A DNA stretch of 64,000 nt, from positions 1 to 64,000 of the forward strand of contig CADBCY010000008.1 of the NCBI GenBank assembly GCA_902793325.1. Reading direction: 5' to 3'. The notes beneath the pieces were generated by a model. The model was not told the origin of the DNA, searched no databases, and saw only the letters and a list, made by a program, of their open reading frames with translations. Shown one piece after another: positions 15,458 through 23,370 of this stretch (within the stretch, counting starts at the first letter, position 1; every line of letters starts with the position of its first letter). A program made the translations under genes and the position numbers. This stretch comes from an uncultured Eubacteriales bacterium. GTDB lineage: Bacteria > Bacillota > Clostridia > Christensenellales > Aristaeellaceae.

Positions 15458-16873
15458 GTGCAGCGACTGAACCGCGGCATGATGCGCCGCTATGACATAC
15501 CCGAGCGTCGGCCCGAACGGGTGAACGCGGTGCAGTTCGGCATGGATGAAACGATGCTGGGCATCGTGGACCGCCGGATCGACGACGTGGCGCCGGGAAT
15601 CGGCATCGCCTGCGTGGCGGCGGGAGAGGCGGCCGCGGCCAAGGCCCTGCGGGCGCAGGACGGCATGTACACGCTGCTCGTCCGCGGCTACGAGGGGGAG
15701 AGCCCCGTGCGCCGCGAGCAGGTGGTGCAGCGTATCGCGGAGGTCATCGACCCCGAGGAGGACTTCGGGGCGCTCACGTCCCTGGCGCTGCGGCCGGAGC
15801 TCGCGCTGGGCCTGGCGAACACCGAGGGCCCGGCGGCGGAGCTGGCGCTGACGCTGGCGGCGCGGCTGCTGGCCGCGCGGTTCCGGGAAGGGCTTCCCGG
15901 GCTCGACTTCCTGTGCGCGGGCGATACGGCGGACTGCGCGCGGCGCGCGGCGGCCTTCATCGGGCGCGTCGGCGCGGGCTGGGGCCTGGGCGCGGACTTC
16001 GCGGCGTGGCTCGGGGGCGAGAACCGCTTCTACCCCATGCTGGCGGACAGCCTGGCCTTCCGCGCCGCGCCGGAGGAGGCGGCGAAGGTCTGCGCCGACA
16101 TGAACTACGCCGACGACCTGCTGCACATCGCCGAACCCTTCGCGCGGCTCACCGTCGGCGCGCCGCAGGCGCTCGCGGCGCGGTGGGGGCTGGAGGGGCC
16201 GGGCATCGCCTTCGCGGAGGATCTCGACCCCGCCCTCGCGCTGAAGCACCGGGTGTTCGACGGCGTGCTGTGCGCGCTGGCGGCGCCGGGCTGGCTGCTG
16301 GGGTGTGATACCCTCGCGGACTGCATGAAGCACGAGCGGCTGCGGGCGTTCGTCGGCAACGCCGTGGTCCGGGAGCTGCTGCCCGCCCTGCCCGTGTCCC
16401 GGGAGGCGGCCGCGGCGGCGGTGATCGAGACCTTCGGGCGGCTGGAAAATCCGCTGAACGACAACCGCGTGCTGCCCTCGGCGCACCATTTGCTGCGCAG
16501 GTTCGAGGTCGGCGCGCTGCCGGCGATCCGCGCCTGGGCGGAGGAGCACTTCGACGCGCCGGAGTCCCTGTCCTTCGCGCTGGCGGCGACGATCATGCTG
16601 TACGCCGGCGCGCGGCGGGCCGGGGACGCCGGGCGGTACGAGGTGCAGCGGGGCAAGCTGACGGAGGCGCTCCCCGACGATCCCGCGCGGCTGGCCGTGT
16701 TCGGGGCGCTGTCCCACGACATGCCGCCGGAGGCGCTGGCCTACGCGGCGCTGGCGGACCGCGAGCTGTGGCGGGGGCTGGACCTGCGGGAGATCGACGG
16801 CCTGGAGTCGCGCGTGACGCTGGCCCTCGCCGCCCTGCAGCGCGACCCTTCCTGGCTGCCGGAGGGGGAGTAG
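15458..16873 (+). CDS. mannitol dehydrogenase/tagaturonate reductase-like protein with altered active site
   Basis: This 471-residue protein matches the layout of the UxaB/mannitol dehydrogenase family. It has a VNAVQFGMDETMLG start (normally QFGxGNFLRAF), a QDGMYTLLVRG block, LANTEGPAAE in place of SNTTEAGI, and a C-terminal domain from LKHRVFDGV through LENPLNDNRVLPSAHHLLRRF. Family enzymes reduce tagaturonate, fructuronate or fructose with NAD(P)H, using a catalytic Lys-x4-Asn-x2-His. Here Lys263 is kept, but the Asn position is Asp268 and the His position is Leu271. The N-terminal Gly-x-Gly dinucleotide loop is also lost. It may be a pseudoenzyme or have a new activity. The GTG start at 15458 has GGGGAGGGG upstream. 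It is divergent from the PfkB kinase. Confidence 0.65.
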   Translation: MQRLNRGMMRRYDIPERRPERVNAVQFGMDETMLGIVDRRIDDVAPGIGIACVAAGEAAAAKALRAQDGMYTLLVRGYEGESPVRREQVVQRIAEVIDPEEDFGALTSLALRPELALGLANTEGPAAELALTLAARLLAARFREGLPGLDFLCAGDTADCARRAAAFIGRVGAGWGLGADFAAWLGGENRFYPMLADSLAFRAAPEEAAKVCADMNYADDLLHIAEPFARLTVGAPQALAARWGLEGPGIAFAEDLDPALALKHRVFDGVLCALAAPGWLLGCDTLADCMKHERLRAFVGNAVVRELLPALPVSREAAAAAVIETFGRLENPLNDNRVLPSAHHLLRRFEVGALPAIRAWAEEHFDAPESLSFALAATIMLYAGARRAGDAGRYEVQRGKLTEALPDDPARLAVFGALSHDMPPEALAYAALADRELWRGLDLREIDGLESRVTLALAALQRDPSWLPEGE

Positions 16874-16904
16874 CGGCCGCCGCCCGGGTGGACAGCGCCC
16901 CGCA

Positions 16905-17268
16905 ACCATGTTATAATGATTAGGAAAGCCGAAGGCTTTCCGGGTCGGCGCGCAAGGGAGCGAAGCGAGTTGCGCAGCGCGCCGACAATCATGTTATAAT
17001 GATTAGGCAACGGCCCGTAGGGGCGTTGGCCGGGTCGGCGGGCCGCGGAGCGAGCACGGCGACAATCAAGGTATAATGATTAGGAAAGCCGAAGGCTTTC
17101 CGGGTCGGCGCGCAAGGGAGCGAAGCGAGTTGCGCAGCGCGTCGACAATCATGTTATAATGATTAGGCAACGGCCCGCAGGGCGGTTGGCTGGGTCGCCG
17201 GGCCGCGGAGCGAGCACGGCGACAATCAAGGTATAATAAGGAAACCCGCAGGTTTTCCGGGTCGCCCC
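16905..17268 (+). repeat. tandem array of five promoter-like boxes alternating with hairpins (160-bp compound repeat x2)
   Basis: This fills most of the 446-bp gap before the nucleoside kinase. Five TATAAT boxes lie at 16912, 16995, 17072, 17155 and 17232, spaced exactly 83, 77, 83 and 77 bp: two unit types (A and B) repeated as A-B-A-B plus a partial fifth. Each box sits in an AT-rich near-palindrome (AATCATGTTATAATGATTAGG, with GACAATCA before it) that stands out in GC-rich DNA. After each box comes a short hairpin (A: GGAAAGCC-GAA-GGCTTTCC; B: CAACGGCCC paired imperfectly around GTA/GCA) and GGGTCGSCG. A second, longer hairpin in the full units ends at CGAC (A: TCGGCGCGC with GCGCGCCGA). 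Differences between copies fall largely in hairpin arms, some wobble-preserving. All boxes point at the kinase gene. It resembles a REP/BIME-like mosaic or a tandem promoter array. Confidence 0.85.
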
Positions 17269-17319
17269 GGTCACGCGCCGATTCTTTCCCGGAACCGCCG
17301 ACTCCCAAGGAGGGATACC

Positions 17320-18966
17320 ATGTATCTGAAGCTGAACGGCATCGAGCTGAGCTGTGCGAAGGGCACGCGCTGGGGAGAGCTGCTGGAGCGGCTGCCCGAC
17401 CGCGGCGCGGGCGCGCTGGGCATTTCCGTGCGCGGCCGCACCGATTCGCTGAACGACCCGGCGGAGGAGTACGCCTTTGCCCGCACCCTGACCTACGCCG
17501 ACGAGGAGGGCCGCCGCATCTACGAGCGCTCCCTGCAGTTCGTGTTCCTGGCGGCGGTGCACCGCCTGTACCCCGGCGAGCGCGTGCGCATCCGGCACTC
17601 GTTCGTGCAGGGGCTGTACATCGACCTGCCCAACCTGCCGGTGACGGATACCGTGGTGGCCGCCCTGCGCCGGGAGATGCGCGCGCTGGTGGACGAGGAT
17701 CTGCCCATCCAGAAGTTCCGCGTGTCCAAGGAGGACGCCAAGGGCTACTTCAAGCGCACGGGCCAGTTGGACCGGCTGCGCATCCTGGGCTACCGCAAAT
17801 TCGACCACTTCACCATGTACCGCATCGACGGCGTGGACGACTACTTCTACGGCGAGATGGCCGTGCGCACCGGGCAGGTCGCCGTGTTCGACCTGCGGGC
17901 CTACGGCGAGGGCGTGCTGCTGCAGATGCCGGACGCAGCCGACCCCGCGCGCCCCGCGGCGTTCGTGGATTCGCCGATGCTGCTGCGCACCTATTCCGAG
18001 GCCGCGGAGTGGCACACCATCCTCAACTGCGAGAACGTGTCCGACCTGAACGACATGATCGGCCGGCGCAGCCTGCGCGAGTTCATCCGCGTGAACGAGG
18101 CGCTGCAGGAGCGGCGCATCCAGCAGATCGCCGACGGCTTCGTCCGCAGCGGCGCGCGGCTGCTGCTCATCGCGGGGCCGTCGTCCTCGGGCAAGACCAC
18201 CTTCGCCCACCGCATGGCCATCGCGCTGCGGGTGCAGGGGCTGCGGCCCGTGAAGATCAGCCTGGACGATTACTACCTGAACCGCGATGACATCCCGCTG
18301 GAGCCGGACGGCACGCGCGACTTCGAGAAGATCGAAACGCTCGACGTGCCGCTGCTGTGCGAGCAGCTCGCGGCGCTGCTGGCGGGCGAGGAGGTCGGGC
18401 TGCCCCGCTTCAACTTCAACACCGGCGTGCGGGAGCCGGAGCGCCGGCCCTTCCGGGTGGAGGCGGGCCAGCCCATCATCATCGAGGGCATCCACGGCCT
18501 GAACGACCGGCTGACCGCCTCCGTGCCGCGCAAGCAGAAGTTCCGGGTGTACATCAGCCCGCTCACCATGCTGAACCTGGACGACCACAACCGCATCCGC
18601 ACCACCGACGCCCGGCTGCTGCGGCGCATCGTGCGCGACTACCAGTTCCGCGGCACCTCCCCCGAGGCCACCATGGATATGTGGCCCAAGGTGCGCCGGG
18701 GCGAGGAGAACTACATCTTCCCCTTCCAGGAGAAGGCGGACATGATGTTCAACTCCTCGCTGACCTACGAGCTGACGGTGATGAAGAAGTACGCCTACCC
18801 GGCGCTGCTGCAGATCACCCCCGAGAGCCCGCACTACACGCTGGCCCGCCGGCTGGTCAAGTTCCTGAACTACATCCAGCCCGCCGACGTGGAGGACGAG
18901 ATCCCCGTCAACTCCATACTGCGCGAATTCATCGGCGGCTGTTGCTTCTACAAGGACGAGGACTGA
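17320..18966 (+). CDS. nucleoside (uridine) kinase fused to a TGS/ThrRS-editing-like N-terminus
   Basis: This 548-residue cytosolic protein has three parts. Residues 1-60 are TGS-like (KLNGIELSCAKGTRWGELL). Residues about 60-220 resemble the second additional domain of threonyl/alanyl-tRNA synthetases (VRIRHSFVQGLYIDLPNLP). Residues about 280-500 form a uridine kinase/phosphoribulokinase P-loop domain with Walker A GPSSSGKTTF (286-295), KISLDDYYLNRDD and IIIEGIHGLND. This fusion is widespread in Clostridia and is annotated as a nucleoside kinase. The role of the synthetase-like half is unknown. A pyrimidine-salvage role (uridine or cytidine to UMP/CMP) is inferred from the kinase domain. AAGGAGGG precedes the ATG. 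The promoter-like array at 16905-17268 lies directly upstream. Confidence 0.88.
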   Translation: MYLKLNGIELSCAKGTRWGELLERLPDRGAGALGISVRGRTDSLNDPAEEYAFARTLTYADEEGRRIYERSLQFVFLAAVHRLYPGERVRIRHSFVQGLYIDLPNLPVTDTVVAALRREMRALVDEDLPIQKFRVSKEDAKGYFKRTGQLDRLRILGYRKFDHFTMYRIDGVDDYFYGEMAVRTGQVAVFDLRAYGEGVLLQMPDAADPARPAAFVDSPMLLRTYSEAAEWHTILNCENVSDLNDMIGRRSLREFIRVNEALQERRIQQIADGFVRSGARLLLIAGPSSSGKTTFAHRMAIALRVQGLRPVKISLDDYYLNRDDIPLEPDGTRDFEKIETLDVPLLCEQLAALLAGEEVGLPRFNFNTGVREPERRPFRVEAGQPIIIEGIHGLNDRLTASVPRKQKFRVYISPLTMLNLDDHNRIRTTDARLLRRIVRDYQFRGTSPEATMDMWPKVRRGEENYIFPFQEKADMMFNSSLTYELTVMKKYAYPALLQITPESPHYTLARRLVKFLNYIQPADVEDEIPVNSILREFIGGCCFYKDED

Positions 18967-19022
18967 GCGCCTTCGGAACGCCGTCCCGCGACAAATCGGG
19001 CGCCCATGGTATAACCTGCCTC

Positions 19023-19052
19023 CCTTGCGGCCACAATAGGGCTGCAAGGAGG
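19023..19052 (+). promoter_or_regulatory. hairpin overlapping the ribosome binding site of the YhcN-like gene
   Basis: CCTTGCGGCC (19023-19032) pairs with GGCTGCAAGG (19040-19049), giving a 10-bp stem (one G-U) and a 7-nt loop. The 3' arm contains the AAGG of the AAGGAGG site (19046-19052) that serves the ATG at 19061. Partial occlusion of the site is possible; whether it is regulated is unknown. Confidence 0.5.
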
Positions 19053-19060
19053 TATGAACC

Positions 19061-19654
19061 ATGAACATTCGCAAGTCTTTGGCACTGATCCTGCTGCTGG
19101 CGACGGCGTGCGCGCTGCTGGCGGCCTGCATGAACGACGGCGGCACCACGCTGTCCGCCACGCCCGCGCCCACGGCCAACTTCGCGCCCGAGGCCACCAA
19201 CGGCTACCTCGGCACCGGCGCGAACGACGGCGGCACGACCGGCACCGCCCGGAACAACGCCGCGAACAACGGCGCCACCGGCAACACCGCCAGCACCACC
19301 GACGGCGCGCTGACGCCCTTCGACTGGGCCAACAGCGCCGCGGGCATCGAGCAGGCCATCGGCCAGATCTCCGAGCTCTCCGAAGCCCGCGTGGTGGTGA
19401 CCAACACCACGGCGCTGGTGGGCGTGAAGTTCGACGGCGCCTACAAGGGCCAGCTCACCGAGCGCATCCGCGAAATGGTGGCCGCCGAGGTGCTGAAGGC
19501 CGACCCGACGATCCAGACCGTGGCCGTGACCGCCGACGCGGAGGACGTGGCGAAGATATACGCCCTGTCCGACCAGATCCGCGCCGGGCGCACCGCCGAC
19601 GAGCTGAGCGCCGACATCAACGCCATCGTGCGCAACGCCACGACGATGCGGTGA
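19061..19654 (+). CDS. YhcN/YlaJ-like sporulation lipoprotein
   Basis: This 197-residue protein has a lipoprotein signal peptide (LLLATACALLAAC; lipobox LAAC, about residue 23). A low-complexity Thr/Asn/Gly-rich linker (about 25-85) follows, then a compact domain with ARVVVTNTTALVGVKFDG and VAVTADAEDVAKIYALSDQI. The latter is the pattern of the YhcN/YlaJ family of spore-membrane lipoproteins in Bacillus and Clostridia. The role is probably in spore coat/cortex or germination; direct function is unknown. If right, the host is or descends from a spore former. Translation may be damped by the hairpin at 19023-19052. It is flanked by housekeeping genes, with no other sporulation genes in view. 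Confidence 0.75.
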   Translation: MNIRKSLALILLLATACALLAACMNDGGTTLSATPAPTANFAPEATNGYLGTGANDGGTTGTARNNAANNGATGNTASTTDGALTPFDWANSAAGIEQAIGQISELSEARVVVTNTTALVGVKFDGAYKGQLTERIREMVAAEVLKADPTIQTVAVTADAEDVAKIYALSDQIRAGRTADELSADINAIVRNATTMR

Positions 19655-19790
19655 GGAAAAGCCGTCGGCCCTTTCGCCATCGGCTCCCGGCTGAGCGGCC
19701 CGCATGCGGGGGGATTTCCTTCCGCCCGCAGGCCGTTCGGCCGGCAGCCATTGGCGGCTCGCTCAACCGAACCATACGAGGTACATAACC

Positions 19791-22700
19791 ATGTTCGCCC
19801 ATCTCCACCTGCATACCGAATATTCCCTGCTGGACGGGGCGTGCCGCATCAAGCCGCTGATGGAGCGGCTGAAGGCGCTGGGCATGACCGCCTGCGCGGT
19901 GACCGACCACGGCGTCATGTACGGCGTGGTGGATTTCTACCGCGCCGCGAAGGAAGCGGGCATCCATCCGGTCATCGGCTGCGAGGTCTACGTGTGCCCG
20001 GACATGCACAACAAGACCAGCGTGTCCCGGGACTACAGCCACCTCATCCTGCTGTGCGAGAACCAGAAGGGCTACGAGAACCTGTCCCGGCTGGTGAGCG
20101 CGGGCTTCCTGGAGGGCTACTACTACAGGCCGCGCGTGGACTACGCGCTGCTGCAAAAGTACCACGAGGGGCTCATCGCGCTGTCCGCCTGCCTGTCCGG
20201 CGATTTGCCAAAGCTCCTGCTGGACGGCCGCGACCGCGAGGCCCGGGCCATGGCGCAGCGCTACCTGGACATCTTCGGCAGGGATAACTTCTTCATCGAG
20301 CTTCAGGACCACGGCCTGGCGGAGCAGCGCACCGTGAACCCCCGGCTGGTGCGCCTTGCGCGGGAGATGGACATTCCCCTGGTGGTGACCAACGACTGCC
20401 ACTACCTCACGCAGGAGGACGCCGCCGCGCAGGAGGTGCTGATGTGCATTCAGACGGGCAAGACGCTGTCCGACGAGCACCGCATGCGCATGGACACCGA
20501 CCAGATGTACGTGAAGAGCGAGGAGGAGATGCGCGCCCTGTTCCCCAACTTCGAGGACGCCATCCAGCGCACGGAGGAGATCGCCCAGAGGTGCCGGGTG
20601 GACTTCGACTTCAACACCACCCACCTGCCCGCCTTTCCCCTGCCCGAGGGGGAGACCAACGTCCACTACCTGCGCTCGCTGTGCGAGGAAGGCTTCGCCA
20701 AGCGCTACGGCCCGGACCGAAAGGATGCCCGGGACCGCCTGGAATACGAGCTGGGCGTGATCGAATCCATGGGCTATGTGGATTATTTCCTGATCGTATG
20801 GGATTTCATTCACTACGCCAAGACCCACGGCGTGGGCGTCGGCCCCGGGCGCGGCAGCGGCGCGGGCTCCATCGTGGCCTACTGCCTGGACATCACCAGG
20901 ATCGACCCGCTGAAGTACGCGCTGGTGTTCGAGCGCTTCCTGAATCCCGAGCGCGTGTCCATGCCCGACATCGACTGCGACTTCGACTACGTGCGCCGGG
21001 GCGAGGTGATCGACTACGTGCGCCGCCGCTACGGCGCGGACCACGTGGCGCAGATCATCACCTTCGGTACCATGGCGGCCAAGGCCGTCATCCGCGACGT
21101 GGGCCGCGTGATGGACATGAGCTACCGCGAGGTCGACGCCATCGCCAAGATGGTGCCGAACGAGCTGAACATGACGCTGGAGCGGGCGCTCTCGGTGAAC
21201 CGGGAGCTGAAGACCCTGTGCGACACCGACCCCAGGGTGGGCAAGCTGATGGACATGGCCCGCCGGCTGGAGGGCATGCCCCGCAACCCCTCCACCCACG
21301 CCGCGGGCGTGCTCATCACCGCGCGGCCGGTGGTGGACTACTGCCCCTTGCAGACCAACGAGGACGTGATCACCACCCAGTTCCCCATGGGCACGGTGGA
21401 GGCGCTGGGCCTTTTGAAGATGGACTTCCTCGGCCTTCGCACGCTGAACGTCATCATGGACGCCATCGACATGGCCCGCGACCGCCTGGGGCCGGACTTC
21501 ACCTCCGACGACATTCCGCTGGACGAGCCGGGGGTGTACGAGATGATCTCCGCCGGCGACACCGACGGCATCTTCCAGCTGGAATCCTCGGGCATGCGCG
21601 CCTTCCTGACCGGCATGAAGCCCTCCAACTTCGAGGACATCATCGCCGCCATCTCGCTGTACCGCCCCGGCCCCATGGAATCCATCCCCCGGTATGTGGC
21701 GGGCAAGCAGAACCCGGAGACGGTCCGCTACCTCACGCCCCAGCTCAAGCCCATACTGGACGTGACCTACGGCTGCATGGTGTACCAGGAGCAGGTCATG
21801 CAGATCGTGCGCGACCTGGCGGGCTACTCCATGGGCCGCAGCGACCTGGTGCGCCGCGCCATGTCCAAGAAGAAGCACGACGTGATGAACCGGGAGAAGG
21901 AGGTCTTTATCCACGGCCAGCTCGACGAGGCCGGCAACGTGGTGGTGCCCGGCTGCGTGCGCAACGGCGTCAGCGAGGCGGCGGCCACGCAGCTCTTCGA
22001 CGAGATGACCGCCTTCGCCAGCTACGCCTTTAATAAATCCCACGCCGCGGCCTACGCGCTGGTCGCCGTGCAGACGGCCTGGCTGAAGCTGAAGTTCCCC
22101 GAGGAGTTCCTGGCGGCCACCATGAACTCCATGCTGGACAAGACCGAGAAGATCGCCTTTTACATACAGACCTGCCGAAAGCTGGGCATCGCGCTGCTGC
22201 CGCCGGACGTGAACCACTCCCGCGCGCAGTTTGTGGTGGAGCGCAGCGGCGAAAAGCCCGGCATCCGCTTCGGCCTGGCGGCGGTGAAGGCGCTGGGCGT
22301 GAAGGCGGTGGACAGCCTGGTGACCGAGCGCGAGGCCGGCGGGCCGTACCGCGACCTGTACGACCTGGTGAACCGCCTGACCGGCAGCGAGCTGAGCAAG
22401 AAGGGCGTGGAGAACCTGATCCGCTGCGGCGCCATGGACGCCCTGCCCGGAGGCCGCGCCCAGAAGCTGCACGTGTACGAGCGCGCCATGGACGGCGTGA
22501 GCCGCCGCCAGAAGAGCATGGTGACCGGCCAGATCAGCCTGTTCGGCACGGGGGAGGACGCCGTGGAGGTCCCGCCGCCGCCCATGCCCGCGCTGCAGGA
22601 GTTCGACCTGCGGGCGAAGCTGCAAATGGAGAAGGAGACCGTCGGCGTGTACATCTCCGGCCATCCGCTGGACGAGTACGCCGCGGTGCTGGAAAAGCTG

Positions 22701-23363
22701 CCGGTGAACACCCGCGCGCTGGAGGAGCTGTCGGAGACCGGCGCGCTGATGGCCTGGGACCAGAAGACGGTGCGCATGGGCGGGCTGATCGCCGGGAAGC
22801 GGATGAAGGACACCCGCAACGGCGGGCTGATGGCCTTCGTGCAGCTCGAGGACATGTTCGGCACCATCGAGGTGCTGGTGTTCCCCAAGGTGTACGACCG
22901 GGTCTCCGCGCAACTGGAGGAGGACGCCGCCGTGGCCATGAGCGGGCGGCTGAGCGTGCGCGAGGACGAGCCGCCGAAGCTGCTGCTGGAGCGGGTCGCG
23001 CCGCTGAACGACCTGGCCGCCCTGGACGCCCAGGAGCGGGAGGACCGGCGAAGCCGCTACGCCCGCCGCACGGGCGCCGACGGCGCGCCCCCGCCGGAGT
23101 CCTGGGGCGCCCCTCCGCCGGACTTCGCCGGCGCCGCCCCGGCCCGCCCGGCGCGCAAGCTCTACCTGAAGCTGACCGCCGACCAGCGCGACGAGGTGCT
23201 GCGCATCCTGGCGGAGACGCCGGGCAACATCTGCGTGATGCTGCACATGGCCGACGAAAAGAAGACCTACCAGGCCCCCCGGAGCTACTGGGTGGACGAG
23301 GGCTACGACTTCGGCGCCCTGGCCAACGTCATCGGCGCGGACAACATCGTGTTGAAGGGATGA
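19791..23363 (+). CDS. dnaE: DNA polymerase III subunit alpha (DnaE1 type)
   Basis: This 1190-residue replicative polymerase catalytic subunit has domains in order. The N-terminal PHP domain (HLHLHTEYSLLDGACRI, AVTDHGVMYGV, VVTNDCHYL) appears to keep its metal ligands. The palm and fingers domain follows, with GPGRGSGAGSIVAYCL and catalytic Asp393/Asp395 in MPDIDCDFDY. The third catalytic region lies around GIFQLESSGMR, then FNKSHAAAYALVAVQTAWLK. An HhH and OB-fold (tRNA_anti) domain lies near residue 990-1080 (VRMGGLIAGKRMKDTRNG). The ATG at 19791 directly precedes FAHLHLHTEYS, the normal DnaE start, with GAGG upstream; an in-frame extension to 19704 is not conserved-looking. A dnaE-proximal ORF (yfhO-like) starts 7 bp later. 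Confidence 0.97.
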   Translation: MFAHLHLHTEYSLLDGACRIKPLMERLKALGMTACAVTDHGVMYGVVDFYRAAKEAGIHPVIGCEVYVCPDMHNKTSVSRDYSHLILLCENQKGYENLSRLVSAGFLEGYYYRPRVDYALLQKYHEGLIALSACLSGDLPKLLLDGRDREARAMAQRYLDIFGRDNFFIELQDHGLAEQRTVNPRLVRLAREMDIPLVVTNDCHYLTQEDAAAQEVLMCIQTGKTLSDEHRMRMDTDQMYVKSEEEMRALFPNFEDAIQRTEEIAQRCRVDFDFNTTHLPAFPLPEGETNVHYLRSLCEEGFAKRYGPDRKDARDRLEYELGVIESMGYVDYFLIVWDFIHYAKTHGVGVGPGRGSGAGSIVAYCLDITRIDPLKYALVFERFLNPERVSMPDIDCDFDYVRRGEVIDYVRRRYGADHVAQIITFGTMAAKAVIRDVGRVMDMSYREVDAIAKMVPNELNMTLERALSVNRELKTLCDTDPRVGKLMDMARRLEGMPRNPSTHAAGVLITARPVVDYCPLQTNEDVITTQFPMGTVEALGLLKMDFLGLRTLNVIMDAIDMARDRLGPDFTSDDIPLDEPGVYEMISAGDTDGIFQLESSGMRAFLTGMKPSNFEDIIAAISLYRPGPMESIPRYVAGKQNPETVRYLTPQLKPILDVTYGCMVYQEQVMQIVRDLAGYSMGRSDLVRRAMSKKKHDVMNREKEVFIHGQLDEAGNVVVPGCVRNGVSEAAATQLFDEMTAFASYAFNKSHAAAYALVAVQTAWLKLKFPEEFLAATMNSMLDKTEKIAFYIQTCRKLGIALLPPDVNHSRAQFVVERSGEKPGIRFGLAAVKALGVKAVDSLVTEREAGGPYRDLYDLVNRLTGSELSKKGVENLIRCGAMDALPGGRAQKLHVYERAMDGVSRRQKSMVTGQISLFGTGEDAVEVPPPPMPALQEFDLRAKLQMEKETVGVYISGHPLDEYAAVLEKLPVNTRALEELSETGALMAWDQKTVRMGGLIAGKRMKDTRNGGLMAFVQLEDMFGTIEVLVFPKVYDRVSAQLEEDAAVAMSGRLSVREDEPPKLLLERVAPLNDLAALDAQEREDRRSRYARRTGADGAPPPESWGAPPPDFAGAAPARPARKLYLKLTADQRDEVLRILAETPGNICVMLHMADEKKTYQAPRSYWVDEGYDFGALANVIGADNIVLKG

Positions 23364-23370
23364 GGATGCT

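Noticed and set aside
16905-17268. CRISPR array
   Set aside because: Units are 77/83 bp with near-identical content throughout, no constant repeat with unique 30-40 bp spacers, and no cas genes.
16741-17308. Short minus-strand open frames in the repeat array with similar peptides
   Set aside because: The similarity simply reflects the DNA repeat; the 160-bp period is not a multiple of three and there is no ribosome binding site.
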